DNA of 64,000 bases from Helicobacteraceae bacterium (GCA_027023805.1 JALVUF010000061.1:1-64000), one strand, 5' to 3'; shown: positions 45,885 to 55,911, counted from the stretch's first letter. Numbers and translations: made by a program. The notes: a model not told the origin generated them from the letters alone.

Positions 45885-46683
45885 ATATGAAGCACCAAAA
45901 CTGGCTTTTTTAGATGTTATAGATATTAAAAATTATATCCAATTAGATAGAACTTCTGCTATATATCAAGCACTAAAAGAATCAATCAAAAAACCTCTAA
46001 AGATGATTTTGCTATATGGCAGACCGGGAACAGGCAAAAGCATGATGCTAAATAAGCTCGCTAGCGACCTGTCTGTAGAGGGATACCATATCTATTATTA
46101 CGGTACTCCGCTTATAGATGAAAGTGAGTTTTTGAAATCTCTCTCATCTGATCTTTTTGGCGTTAAATATCAGGGTAGTTTAAATTTAACACATTTTATT
46201 AAAATTGCAAATAAACATACGCAAGAAAGGGTTCCTATAGTACTGCTTGATGAAGCACAGTTATATCCGCAAGCTCTAATGGAGAAAATAAGATTGCTCT
46301 CAGACGCAAGGATTGTCAAATTTGTTATAGCCTTACATAAAACAAAAGAGGAAGATCTTATTGCAAAAGAACACTTTCAAACACGGATCTGGGAAAGTAT
46401 AGAGTTAAAAAATGCAACCACTCAGGAATTGAAGATATATATCCAAAAAAAGATATTAAAAGTTAATTGCTTTGAAGTGGCAAACATGTTCCATGATAAA
46501 ACAGCAAAAAGAATATATAAATATACAGATGGCAATTATCGCCAAACAAATAAATTGCTTTACATATTGTTTGACATATATGCATGGTATGAAACCAATC
46601 AACCACATAAAATTAGAAAAACATATATTGAGTCAAAATACATTGATATGGCCGCAATACATGCAGGACTGCTAAATGCTTAA
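45871..46683 (+). CDS. mshM: MshM/ExeA-type AAA ATPase
   Basis: 270 residues. Walker A LLYGRPGTGKSMMLNKL is near residue 50 and Walker B VPIVLLDEAQLYPQAL near residue 125, with an arginine-finger region around FQTRIWESIELK. In type II systems ExeA helps assemble the secretin across peptidoglycan; MshM is the MSHA counterpart. There is no peptidoglycan-binding domain here, as the protein ends after the ATPase core. It overlaps mshL by 14 bp. Confidence 0.85.
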   Translation: MQNSKYEAPKLAFLDVIDIKNYIQLDRTSAIYQALKESIKKPLKMILLYGRPGTGKSMMLNKLASDLSVEGYHIYYYGTPLIDESEFLKSLSSDLFGVKYQGSLNLTHFIKIANKHTQERVPIVLLDEAQLYPQALMEKIRLLSDARIVKFVIALHKTKEEDLIAKEHFQTRIWESIELKNATTQELKIYIQKKILKVNCFEVANMFHDKTAKRIYKYTDGNYRQTNKLLYILFDIYAWYETNQPHKIRKTYIESKYIDMAAIHAGLLNA

Positions 46684-47572
46684 CGTACCGGAACTAGAAC
46701 AACAATATAAAAAACGAATATACAGAAGATATGCCATCTTAATCATAATTTTTATAACCATTTGTATAATCACAATAGGTATCGCGTATTTTAAACATTA
46801 TGCAACAAATAATAAACATACCACTATGACAACCAAACCAGCGGTTTCGATAATTAATACAAAACTACCATTAACCAACACTAAGCTGATAGTCAAGAAA
46901 ATAACTAAACAGAAAAAACCGTCGATTACGCCAATAAAATCATATTCAACTAACAAACAGCTAACAGTCGGCAAAACGGCTAAAGAGCAAAATATAACAG
47001 TACCATCGGTTGTATCAAAAATACAAACTAACCCACAGAATCTTCAAATACTTCAACCTTCAATGCAGTTTATAGACAATATACATTCAAATGCCAACAA
47101 TGACCAATATACAAAAGTTAGCCATGTTAAAAAACGCATTGTAAGTAAAGCTACCACTGTAAAACATCCCCTTAGTAACAAAACAACCGCTACGAGGCAT
47201 ACATCCCAAATAAAAACAGTTACAATACCGATGATTGAGCAAAGCTCTGTTATAATCAAATCAGTACCCATATCAAGCAATATGCAAGATATCATCAAGC
47301 GCTTCAAACGCACAAATGATCCAATATTAGGTTTATTTTTAGCAAGAAGATATTATCACTTAAAAAAATATAATCTAGCATATAACTATGCACTGCTAAC
47401 AAATCAGCTAGACAGCAAAAATGAGCAAAGTTGGATTATATTTGCTAAATCATTAGTCAAATTAGGGCAAACAAACATGGCAATACAAACATTAAAATCA
47501 TATATTAAAATTTCACATTCTAAAAATGCTAAAGTGTTATTAGAAAATATACAATCAGGTCATTTCAAATGA
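46676..47572 (+). CDS. MshN-like membrane protein with C-terminal TPRs
   Basis: 298 residues. A membrane helix (YAILIIIFITICIITIGIAYF, about residues 20-40) is followed by about 160 residues of low-complexity Lys/Thr/Ser sequence that should span the periplasm. A small TPR region ends the protein (DPILGLFLARRYYHLKKYNLAYNYALLTNQLDSKNEQSWIIFAKSLVKLGQ). This architecture and the slot between mshM and mshE match MshN; sequence identity is low. Confidence 0.72.
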   Translation: MLNVPELEQQYKKRIYRRYAILIIIFITICIITIGIAYFKHYATNNKHTTMTTKPAVSIINTKLPLTNTKLIVKKITKQKKPSITPIKSYSTNKQLTVGKTAKEQNITVPSVVSKIQTNPQNLQILQPSMQFIDNIHSNANNDQYTKVSHVKKRIVSKATTVKHPLSNKTTATRHTSQIKTVTIPMIEQSSVIIKSVPISSNMQDIIKRFKRTNDPILGLFLARRYYHLKKYNLAYNYALLTNQLDSKNEQSWIIFAKSLVKLGQTNMAIQTLKSYIKISHSKNAKVLLENIQSGHFK

Positions 47573-48105
47573 AACATTTAATATGGATATTTTTATCTTC
47601 ATGCTATATCTATGCAGGTACATCATTACAGATGTACAATCTGTACAATAGCCATAAATACTCGCAAGCCTGTAACCTTGGTCTATCAAAGCTGTATGAG
47701 CATAGAAATGATGAGAACTACATATCTATATATGCTTTTTCTTGTCTTAATGCAGGCCGACTTGATAGACTGTCATATCCCATAGCAAGACTTAAAGATA
47801 CAGCTAGCTCCAGAGCCAATGCCGTATATCTATCGGTCATTGTAATGCAAGAAAAGTTACTTCTGCACTCTATGCTAGATGGATATAAAATAAATCATTT
47901 AAAACTGCCTACGACAAATTATATTTTATCAAAAATATTTAATTGGTACAGTAGTTTAAAACACTATCATAAAGTACCCCTATATCTTTTTACCGACCCA
48001 CACAATAAACACACGATATACAAGGTCTATGTTACAACATCAAAACAGCTGATAGTTGAAGTATTGCATAATTTAACTATTAAACATAAATATATATTTG
48101 ACTAA
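47569..48105 (+). CDS. Secreted protein of unknown function within the pilus operon
   Basis: 178 residues with a probable signal peptide (MKHLIWIFLSSCYIYAG). I do not recognise the family. The mature part is helical and TPR-like at first (LYNSHKYSQACNLGLSKLYEHRNDENYISIYAFSCLNAGRLDRL), then Tyr/His/Lys-rich. Overlaps of 4 bp upstream and close spacing downstream show it belongs to the operon. There is no equivalent at this position in the Vibrio MSHA locus as I remember it. Confidence 0.8.
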   Translation: MKHLIWIFLSSCYIYAGTSLQMYNLYNSHKYSQACNLGLSKLYEHRNDENYISIYAFSCLNAGRLDRLSYPIARLKDTASSRANAVYLSVIVMQEKLLLHSMLDGYKINHLKLPTTNYILSKIFNWYSSLKHYHKVPLYLFTDPHNKHTIYKVYVTTSKQLIVEVLHNLTIKHKYIFD

Positions 48106-48115
48106 AGGTGTAACT

Positions 48116-49852
48116 ATGGATAGAATCACAAGCGATTTATTAACACAAAACCATATCACACAAACACAGATAGATAGACTGCTCTCGCGTGGTGTTAAAG
48201 AAGATACAGTCTTATATACTCTCACAAAAGTCGGTGCAGTATCAATCAATTTTATTAAAAGATTTATAGTAGAGCAAATTCGTGCCGGCAAATATGATTT
48301 ATCTATCTTAAAAAACTATACTTTTTTGGATGAAGCCGATGTTTTAAAATATTTAGCTCAAATGCTTTCTCTTGAGTTTTTAGATTTGGACTCAATTGAT
48401 ATGGACTACAAGTTAGCAGAACGAGTACCACTTAGCCAGCTGAAAAAATATAATATTTTACCGATTTCCCAAGATGACCTACATATACAAATTGCTTTTG
48501 CGGACCCTTTAAATATAGAGGCACAAGAAGCGACCGGACGATTATTTCCAAGAAAAATTATTACAAAAATAGTTGCTACAAAAAAACAGATTCAAGAGTA
48601 TCTCTCTAAAATAGCTCTCAAAGATAGCATTAAAGAGCTAGTTATCAATATAAGAAATGAATTAAATACTCTAAACACGATAGAAGACCAGCAGGAGGCT
48701 TCATCTATTTTAAAACTCATAGAAGTCGTTTTAAATACATGTATAAAGCGTAGAGCAAGCGATATACATATTGAACCCACTGAAAAAAACTGTGTTGTGC
48801 GCACACGTATTGACGGTAAGCTTAGCGAAGTATTTATTTTTGATAAGGACATCTATCCGCCGTTTGCTTCTAGGTTGAAATTGCTTGCCAACCTTGATAT
48901 TGCAGAAAAACGAAAACCTCAAGATGGTCGTTTTTCTACAATAGTCGGTAATTTAGAGTTTGATTATCGTATCTCAACTTTGCCGATCCTTTACGGTGAA
49001 TCGATAGTTATAAGAATTTTAGACAAGACCAAAGCTCTGGTTAAACTTGAAGATGCGGGTATGGATAACGCCAGTTATCAAAAATTTACAAAATCCCTTC
49101 ACTCTCCTTTTGGTATTATTTTAGTAACCGGACCGACGGGATCTGGTAAAACAACTACGCTTTACGGAGCACTAAATGAACTTCGAAATATAGAAGATAA
49201 AGTTATAACGGTTGAAGACCCTGTTGAATATAGAATGAACCTCATACAGCAGGTGCAGGTAAATGCTCACGTAGGACTTAGTTTTGCTGACGCCCTAAGA
49301 TCGATCTTGCGTCAGGACCCGGATAAGATAATGATAGGTGAAATAAGAGATCAAGAAACGTTAGAAATTGCTATCAAAGCAGCACTAACCGGACACTTGG
49401 TAATTTCAACCCTTCACACAAATGATTCTATCAGTGCAATTCCACGTATGATTGATATGGGTATTGAATCATATCTTATAAGTGGAGCATTAGTTGCCGT
49501 ACAGGCACAAAGATTAGTTAGAAAAATATGTAAAAATTGTAAAATAGAAGAACACATACCCGAGTCTTCATTAGAGCCGTATAAACATCTTATACCAAAA
49601 GATACTATATTTTATAAAGGTGAAGGTTGTCATGAATGTAACGGTACGGGTTTTATCGGCAGAGAAATGATATGTGAGGTTCTACCGATATCTGAAACAA
49701 TCTCCAGTATGATTGCGCAAGGTGCTTCAAAAAGTGATCTAACCAAACAAGCGCAACAAGAGGGTTTTACAGATATGTTTCAAAATGGAATACAAAAAGC
49801 ATGTGATGGAATCACAACATTTGAAGAGATTTTAAGGGTGGCTAAGATATGA
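48116..49852 (+). CDS. mshE: MSHA-type pilus extension ATPase (GspE/PilB family)
   Basis: Hexameric cytoplasmic ATPase that drives pilus assembly. 578 residues from the ATG after AAAGGTG; an upstream TTG in frame is inside the previous gene's end. The N-terminal domain (RITSDLLTQNHITQTQIDRLL) loosely resembles the c-di-GMP-binding MshEN repeat. The motor has Walker A GPTGSGKTTTLYGAL near residue 340, an Asp box, Walker B LRQDPDKIMIGEIRDQET and a His box GHLVISTLHTND. A tetracysteine zinc site (CKNC...CHEC) follows. Confidence 0.92.
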   Translation: MDRITSDLLTQNHITQTQIDRLLSRGVKEDTVLYTLTKVGAVSINFIKRFIVEQIRAGKYDLSILKNYTFLDEADVLKYLAQMLSLEFLDLDSIDMDYKLAERVPLSQLKKYNILPISQDDLHIQIAFADPLNIEAQEATGRLFPRKIITKIVATKKQIQEYLSKIALKDSIKELVINIRNELNTLNTIEDQQEASSILKLIEVVLNTCIKRRASDIHIEPTEKNCVVRTRIDGKLSEVFIFDKDIYPPFASRLKLLANLDIAEKRKPQDGRFSTIVGNLEFDYRISTLPILYGESIVIRILDKTKALVKLEDAGMDNASYQKFTKSLHSPFGIILVTGPTGSGKTTTLYGALNELRNIEDKVITVEDPVEYRMNLIQQVQVNAHVGLSFADALRSILRQDPDKIMIGEIRDQETLEIAIKAALTGHLVISTLHTNDSISAIPRMIDMGIESYLISGALVAVQAQRLVRKICKNCKIEEHIPESSLEPYKHLIPKDTIFYKGEGCHECNGTGFIGREMICEVLPISETISSMIAQGASKSDLTKQAQQEGFTDMFQNGIQKACDGITTFEEILRVAKI

Positions 49853-51099
49853 AATATTTTATCGCAACGGTACTTAACAAAGGGGTAAAAGATGAACATG
49901 GATTCTATGCCGACAATAAAAAAGAGGCTCATTATTTAGCTAAAATTAAATTTACCGGCATAATCATTAAAATTGTAGAAGCAACGCCTCCGCTAGAAGA
50001 CAGACTAAAGCAATTTAAAAATAATTTTACAAAAAACCTTAGTAAAAAAAGGTTAAAACCAGATGCTTTAATTGCATCTATCAGGCAATTAGCGGTTATG
50101 TCAAATGCCGGAATATCCATCCATGACTCTATCAAAGAGATAGCCAATTCAACAAACGATAAGCGTTTAAAAAAAATATTTTATTCACTAGCAGATGATA
50201 TTAACTCAGGAAGCAGTTTATCTAAGGCTATGGAAAATTATAGATTCGAGCTTGGAAACTTAACGCTGGCTATGATAGAGCTTGGTGAAAAAACAGGTAA
50301 TCTAGCAGAAGCACTATACACTCTTGCCAATATGCTTGAGGAGATAAGAGCAAATGTAGTAAAATTTAAAAAAGCTATGGCATATCCGAGAAATGTTATG
50401 ATTGCTATGGCTATTGCCTTTACAATCTTAATATCGTATGTCGTACCTAAATTTAAATCTATTTTTGATCAATTAGGCGCACACCTTCCTCTGCCTACGC
50501 TGATACTTTTAAAATTAGAATACATCTTTAATAACTTCGGTCCATACGTGTTAGCTGGACTAATTTTAACCTTTGTTGTACTAAGGTATCTTATATCAAA
50601 CTACACCAATATCAGATTTGGATTTCATCGGCTTTTATTAAAAATCTATTTAATAAAAAATATTATTAAATTTGCAACACTTAGCCGCTTTACTCTTGTA
50701 TTTGCTGCGCTAATTAAAGCCGGTATTCCCATTGCCGAGGCTTTAGATACATCAATTTCAATGATAGATAATCTTGTGCTAAAAACAAAACTCTTACATG
50801 TAAAAGCAACAGTTGAAAAAGGCGGAACGCTTAATGAAGGCTTAAAAGAAACAAGGCTTTTAGAAAATATGATCATACAAATGGTAGCGGCCGGCGAATC
50901 AAGCGGACAGCTTGATGATATGATGGGTAAAGTTGCCGATTATTATAAAATGAGATTTGACGCTATTATAGATGGATTGGCTGAAGCTATTGAACCTATT
51001 ATGTTAATCTTGATAGCGTCTATGGTCTTATTACTAGCCCTTGGAATCTTTTTACCTATGTGGAATATGGGTCAAGCCGTGCAAGGTTCAGGAGGCTGA
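49849..51099 (+). CDS. mshG: MSHA-type pilus inner-membrane platform protein (GspF/PilC family)
   Basis: 416 residues with two GspF domains and three membrane helices. Marks include SIRQLAVMSNAGISIHDSIKEIA, LTLAMIELGEKTGNLAEAL, SRFTLVFAALIKAGIPIAEALDTS and MIIQMVAAGESSGQLDDMMGKVADYY, and a final helix (PIMLILIASMVLLLALGIFLPMW). It overlaps mshE by 4 bp and is the last gene of the operon, with a hairpin terminator starting at its stop codon. No prepilin genes follow. Confidence 0.93.
   Translation: MKYFIATVLNKGVKDEHGFYADNKKEAHYLAKIKFTGIIIKIVEATPPLEDRLKQFKNNFTKNLSKKRLKPDALIASIRQLAVMSNAGISIHDSIKEIANSTNDKRLKKIFYSLADDINSGSSLSKAMENYRFELGNLTLAMIELGEKTGNLAEALYTLANMLEEIRANVVKFKKAMAYPRNVMIAMAIAFTILISYVVPKFKSIFDQLGAHLPLPTLILLKLEYIFNNFGPYVLAGLILTFVVLRYLISNYTNIRFGFHRLLLKIYLIKNIIKFATLSRFTLVFAALIKAGIPIAEALDTSISMIDNLVLKTKLLHVKATVEKGGTLNEGLKETRLLENMIIQMVAAGESSGQLDDMMGKVADYYKMRFDAIIDGLAEAIEPIMLILIASMVLLLALGIFLPMWNMGQAVQGSGG
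50794..50803. repeat. Palindrome TTACATGTAA, copy 9
   Basis: Inside the GspF-family gene, read as Leu-His-Val. Confidence 0.6.
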
Positions 51100-51141
51100 T
51101 AAATATTAAAATCATTCCTCTGAAATATTTATCAATTTTTT
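51097..51141 (+). terminator. Terminator of the pilus operon, inside the 3' end of the convergent helicase gene
   Basis: A perfect 11-base stem (TGATAAATATT at 51097-51107 with AATATTTATCA at 51124-51134) is followed by ATTTTTTAT. The left arm begins with the mshG stop codon. The right arm and T tract lie inside the convergent helicase coding sequence. Confidence 0.65.
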
Positions 51142-53184
51142 ATACTCCTCATCCATAGCAATCAAACCGGCTTCATATAAAAATTGTGAGGCTATAAAGG
51201 TTGCTTTTTTCATTTTATCATATTTTGCAAAACTAAGATATAAAATATCTTTTGCTCTGGTTATTGCAACATAAAAAAGCCGTCTTTCTTCTTCTATGCT
51301 GCCGCCTTTTAACATTAGTTTTCTATTTGGAAACCTCCCATCCATCAAATCGACTATATAAACCTCTTTATACTCCAATCCTTTGGATGCATGTACGCTT
51401 AAAAGATGAACACCATCTCCCTGAGTTAGATCTGAGGAGCCTAAAATCATAGCATTTAAAAAGCGTTCATGCTCTTGGTATGGTTTGGCTAACTCTTGCA
51501 ATAACAAAATCTTTCTAGCAATCTTTTCTTCTGCACTACTCTTTAGCTTACTGTCAATCGAGCCATCTTTTAGCTGTGCACGTTTTGTGCTAAGCGTATC
51601 AATCATAATGCTGTACAATTCCGACTTTGCTATCTTTAAAACAATAGTTTTTGGCTGCTTAATCTTTTTTAAAACTTTTTGTAGATTGTAAAAATAATAT
51701 AAAAATTTTGCACCATCTTTTGTCAGTTTAGGGTGCTTTAAAATCGGGTTTTTTAAAAATTTATCACTAAAACCGAGTGTAGCAAAACGACCTGCGACTC
51801 CAAGCTCTAAAAAATCATCAAAGAGTCCTAATTGATGATTTGTTTGTCTATTTTGAAAAGGATTTATAATGCTTAAATCCGGTGCATCAAGACCCAAAAA
51901 TACAGATCCGCCTCCCAAGGTCTTTAGAGCAATATACAGCTCTTTTGACATGGCACTCCCTATGCCTCTTGCATACTCAAAGATGTGCATAAAAGCCATC
52001 ATATCAGACCCATTTGTTAAAAACATATAGATATCTAAAATGGCTTTAATCTCTTTAGAATCAAAAAAACTGATACCTCCTCTGCGCCTGCAGGCGATAT
52101 TTAACTCTTTTAATGATACTTCAATACCATCTGCTGATGCATTATTTCTAAAGATCACCGCTATATCATCATGATTTGTAGTGGAGTTTTGTATATTTAC
52201 CGCTACTGCGCGGTATTGTTCAAAGAGCTCATCATATATTGTTAAAACAGGCGCTTTGGCATCAACGTCCGTTCTGGTAAACTCCAACTTTTTCTCATAA
52301 ATGCGCTTGTTATAAGATATTGCTTTATTTGCAAGAGACAAGATGGCAACAGTTGAACGATAATTTTTATTTAACGTAAAGATGGTTGCATCTTTAAATT
52401 TATCTGCAAAACCGCCTATAATTGAAATATCAGCTCCATTAAATGCATAAATACTCTGATCATAATCTCCCACGCAAAATAAAGACGGAGTATTCATAGC
52501 ATCTATTAGCGCGCCTTGCAAGGCATTGGTATCTTGATATTCGTCAATTAGCACCTCTTTGTATCCCAGATCTTTTGATTGACACAACTGCCGCATCTTA
52601 ATTAAAAGATCATTAAAATTTAAAAAACCGTATTGCTGTTTGAGCGCTTCAAATTCGTCAACAATATCTGCATAAATCATGGCAAACGGACAATGAGCTT
52701 CTTGTGTTTTACATATCCAGCTCTCAAAATCCGCGTCTAGTTGCGTATTTTGAAAAAAAAGATACAAATCATATAGATAGTTGCCTCCAAAAGGCACAAC
52801 CTCAGCATCTATATGAGAAAAATTACGTCTGTCATGAACACTTCTAAAAAGCGTTTTAAGTTCTCTTGGCTGTTTAAGCGCAACTTTAGTATCGTTTTTT
52901 TTAAGCCATCTATAGCTAACGGCATGAAATGTTCCGGCATCAATGTTACTTGCGACCCCATCTCCGAAAAAACCAGCCACTCTTTGAATCATCTGCGCGG
53001 CTGCTTTATTGGTAAATGTCAGTAGTAGTATTTCATGTGGCTGCACGCCTTTTTTTAACAAATATGCTATTCTGCCCACTATCGTTGAAGTTTTACCGGT
53101 CCCGGCAGAGGCGATAATCAAGTTATGTCCAAAATTAGCGGTTGCGGCAGTTAGTTGCTGTTTATTAAGGTTTGTAAGGGGCAA
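51112..53184 (-). CDS. UvrD/Rep-family ATP-dependent DNA helicase
   Basis: Superfamily 1A 3'-5' helicase, about 691 residues. Motif I is IIASAGTGKTSTIVGRIA near residue 25, motif II VLIDEYQDTN, motif III VGDYDQSIYAFNGA, motif IV-like KNYRST, motif V LLSVHASKGLEYKEVYIVD and motif VI EEERRLFYVAITRAKDILYLS. It could serve repair or replication-fork restart; Rep, UvrD and PcrA cannot be told apart by eye. Start is the TTG at 53184, since upstream codons to 53217 encode a poor extension. Confidence 0.92.
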   Translation of the reverse strand: MPLTNLNKQQLTAATANFGHNLIIASAGTGKTSTIVGRIAYLLKKGVQPHEILLLTFTNKAAAQMIQRVAGFFGDGVASNIDAGTFHAVSYRWLKKNDTKVALKQPRELKTLFRSVHDRRNFSHIDAEVVPFGGNYLYDLYLFFQNTQLDADFESWICKTQEAHCPFAMIYADIVDEFEALKQQYGFLNFNDLLIKMRQLCQSKDLGYKEVLIDEYQDTNALQGALIDAMNTPSLFCVGDYDQSIYAFNGADISIIGGFADKFKDATIFTLNKNYRSTVAILSLANKAISYNKRIYEKKLEFTRTDVDAKAPVLTIYDELFEQYRAVAVNIQNSTTNHDDIAVIFRNNASADGIEVSLKELNIACRRRGGISFFDSKEIKAILDIYMFLTNGSDMMAFMHIFEYARGIGSAMSKELYIALKTLGGGSVFLGLDAPDLSIINPFQNRQTNHQLGLFDDFLELGVAGRFATLGFSDKFLKNPILKHPKLTKDGAKFLYYFYNLQKVLKKIKQPKTIVLKIAKSELYSIMIDTLSTKRAQLKDGSIDSKLKSSAEEKIARKILLLQELAKPYQEHERFLNAMILGSSDLTQGDGVHLLSVHASKGLEYKEVYIVDLMDGRFPNRKLMLKGGSIEEERRLFYVAITRAKDILYLSFAKYDKMKKATFIASQFLYEAGLIAMDEEYKKLINISEE

Positions 53185-53251
53185 TAAATTTCCATTTATG
53201 ATAATTAATATTTGCAATTATAACATAAGAGGAGTCTGCATAAAGTTTAGG

Positions 53252-53257
53252 TATAAT
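53252..53257 (+). promoter_or_regulatory. Probable -10 box of valS
   Basis: TATAAT within TTAGGTATAATTCC, 26 bases before the valS ATG, with CAAGG as ribosome site in between. Confidence 0.45.
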
Positions 53258-53283
53258 TCCGAAAAAAGAGTCAAGGTATATAA

Positions 53284-55911
53284 ATGTCAAAAGACGGCTA
53301 TAATGCAAAAACGATAGAAGAATTATACTACAACACCTGGGAACAAAACGGTCATTTTGAGATTGACGGCAACAAAGCAATACAACATGATAATAAAAAA
53401 TTTTCAATCATGATGCCTCCTCCTAATGTAACTGGTACACTTCATATAGGGCATGCCCTCACCTTTACCCTGCAAGATATTATAGTTAGATATAAACGCA
53501 TGGATGGCTATAAAACACTCTGGCAACCCGGGACTGACCACGCAGGTATTGCAACACAAAATGTTGTTGAAAAACAACTACTGCAAGAAGGAAGCACTAA
53601 AGAAGAGATAGGTCGCAAAGAGTTTTTAAAACGAGCATGGGCATGGAAAGAAAAAAGTGGCAATATCATGGTCTCACAATTAAGACGCCTTGGTGTCAGC
53701 CCTGCATGGAGGCGCGAAAGATTTACTATGGATGAAGGCTTACAAAAAGCTGTCAGAGAAGCCTTTGTGCATCTTTACAATCAAGATCTCATTGTGCGCG
53801 GAAACTATATGGTAAACTGGTGTACGCATGACGGAGCGCTAAGCGATATTGAAGTAGAGTATAAAGAGGAGCAAGGACATTTTTATAATTTAAAATACCC
53901 ATTTGCCGATGGAAGCGGATTTATCACAGTAGCTACCACAAGACCTGAGACATATTTTGGCGATACTGCCGTTATGGTTCATCCTGATGATGCAAGATAC
54001 CAATATCTAATAGGCAAAAAAGTGAAGCTTCCCCTAATAGACAGAGAGATTCCTATTATTGCGGACGATTATGTTGATATGGAGTTTGGAACCGGAATGG
54101 TTAAAGTAACTCCCGCACATGATCAAAATGACTATGAAGTCGGTAAACGCCATGATTTGGATTTTATTACGGTATTTGACGAGAAAGGGATATTAAATGA
54201 TTTTGCCGGCGAATTTAAAGGAATGGAGCGTTTAGCCGCGCGGGAAGAGATAGTTAAAAAACTTGACAGCAAAGGATTTGTTCAAAGCATCACAGAACAT
54301 TCTCACCAAGTCGGACACTGTTATCGCTGTCACAATATCGTAGAGCCTTACATTTCAAAGCAATGGTTCATAAGAAAAGAGATAGCTAAAGGCTCTATTG
54401 AAAAAACTAATAATCAGGATGTAAAATTTTTTCCATCCCACTGGATAAACAGTTATAATTCATGGATGTCAAATCTTCGTGACTGGTGTATATCCAGACA
54501 ACTTTGGTGGGGTCATCAAATACCGGTATTTTATTGTGCTACATGTAAGCATGAATGGGCAAGTGTTGAGGAGAAGCCGACAAAATGTCCAAAATGCTCT
54601 TCAGAAAATTTTACACAAGATCCCGATGTACTTGACACATGGTTTTCTTCTGCTCTTTGGCCATTTTCAACTCTTGGATGGGGACATGGCGATGTGCAGA
54701 TGGATAGACTGTTTCAAGGTGATGATTTAAAAGAATTTTATCCAAACACTTTGCTAATCACAGGATTTGATATTTTGTTTTTTTGGGTTGCGCGCATGAT
54801 GATGATGGGTGATACTTTTATGCAAAAACTGCCGTTTGAGCATATCTATCTACATGCTCTAGTTAGAGATGAAAACGGCGACAAGATGAGTAAATCTAAA
54901 GGCAACGTCGTAGATCCTCTGGATATTATTGGAGACTATAGTGCCGATATACTTCGTTTTACTCTTGCCATCAGTGCTGCTCAAGGACGCGATATAAGAA
55001 TGAGCGGTGAAAAACTTCAGCAGATACGAAATTTTACCAACAAACTATACAATGCAGCTAAATATCTACAGTTAAATATGCAAAGCTTTCCGGATTTAGA
55101 CAAATTTTGCCTCAGTACAAACCTCGGACGCTATATGGTCTCAAGACTAAACAATGCCACAAAAGAGGTTCGTCAATATCTTGATGAATACAGATTTAAT
55201 GATGCCGCTACGACAATATACAGATTTTTATGGAATGAATTTTGTGACTGGGGGATAGAGTTAAGCAAGGCCGATAAAGAATCCATCGTAGAGCTTGGTG
55301 CGGTGTTTAAAGAAGCTTTAAAGCTTCTGCATCCGTTTATGCCTTTTATTACCGAGCATCTATATCAGCAATTATCAGGCACCACGTTAAACAGTGAAAA
55401 CTCAATCATGATATCGAAATTTCCTACTAAAACAAAAAAGCGTAAAGAGGAGCGGTTGTTTAATACTATCATGGATGCAATCATCTCAATAAGACGAGCC
55501 AAAGTACTAATAGATATGGCAAACCAAACTATAGATAAAGCATATATTAAAATTGAAGATATAAAAAAGAGTGATCAACAGATTATGCTGCCATACATAC
55601 TAAAACTTGCCAAAGTCAAAGAGATTGAATTTTGCAGCGAAAAACTTGATAACGCAGTTAGCGATATCTCAGAATTTTGTGAAGTATTTATACCGATGAG
55701 TTCTATTGATCTGCAGCCTCTTATATCACGTCTTACAAAACAGTATGAAAAGCTTGATAAAGAAGCTATGAAGCTACAATCAATGTTAAATAATGAACGA
55801 TTTGTTAAAAATGCACCGCAAGAAGTTTTAGCAAAAAATAAAGAAGCCCTTGCCGTAGCCAAGGACAAACAGCAAAAAATACGGGAGCAATTAAGCTCTT
55901 TAAAGAAGTAG
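53284..55911 (+). CDS. valS: Valyl-tRNA synthetase
   Basis: Charges tRNA-Val. 875 residues. The HIGH motif is TGTLHIGHALTFTLQD near residue 56, the editing domain is inserted centrally with GTGMVKVTPAHDQNDYEVG, the KMSKS loop [16 protein letters not shown] is near residue 535, and a coiled-coil tail ends the protein (KQYEKLDKEAMKLQSMLNNERFVKNAP). Zinc-type Cys pairs flank the KMSKS half (CATCKHEW, CPKCSSENF). Confidence 0.98.
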   Translation: MSKDGYNAKTIEELYYNTWEQNGHFEIDGNKAIQHDNKKFSIMMPPPNVTGTLHIGHALTFTLQDIIVRYKRMDGYKTLWQPGTDHAGIATQNVVEKQLLQEGSTKEEIGRKEFLKRAWAWKEKSGNIMVSQLRRLGVSPAWRRERFTMDEGLQKAVREAFVHLYNQDLIVRGNYMVNWCTHDGALSDIEVEYKEEQGHFYNLKYPFADGSGFITVATTRPETYFGDTAVMVHPDDARYQYLIGKKVKLPLIDREIPIIADDYVDMEFGTGMVKVTPAHDQNDYEVGKRHDLDFITVFDEKGILNDFAGEFKGMERLAAREEIVKKLDSKGFVQSITEHSHQVGHCYRCHNIVEPYISKQWFIRKEIAKGSIEKTNNQDVKFFPSHWINSYNSWMSNLRDWCISRQLWWGHQIPVFYCATCKHEWASVEEKPTKCPKCSSENFTQDPDVLDTWFSSALWPFSTLGWGHGDVQMDRLFQGDDLKEFYPNTLLITGFDILFFWVARMMMMGDTFMQKLPFEHIYLHALVRDENGDKMSKSKGNVVDPLDIIGDYSADILRFTLAISAAQGRDIRMSGEKLQQIRNFTNKLYNAAKYLQLNMQSFPDLDKFCLSTNLGRYMVSRLNNATKEVRQYLDEYRFNDAATTIYRFLWNEFCDWGIELSKADKESIVELGAVFKEALKLLHPFMPFITEHLYQQLSGTTLNSENSIMISKFPTKTKKRKEERLFNTIMDAIISIRRAKVLIDMANQTIDKAYIKIEDIKKSDQQIMLPYILKLAKVKEIEFCSEKLDNAVSDISEFCEVFIPMSSIDLQPLISRLTKQYEKLDKEAMKLQSMLNNERFVKNAPQEVLAKNKEALAVAKDKQQKIREQLSSLKK
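54539..54548. repeat. Near-copy of the palindrome (CTACATGTAA)
   Basis: One-mismatch copy in valS, read as Ala-Thr-Cys-Lys; the Cys is part of a zinc-type pair. Confidence 0.35.
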
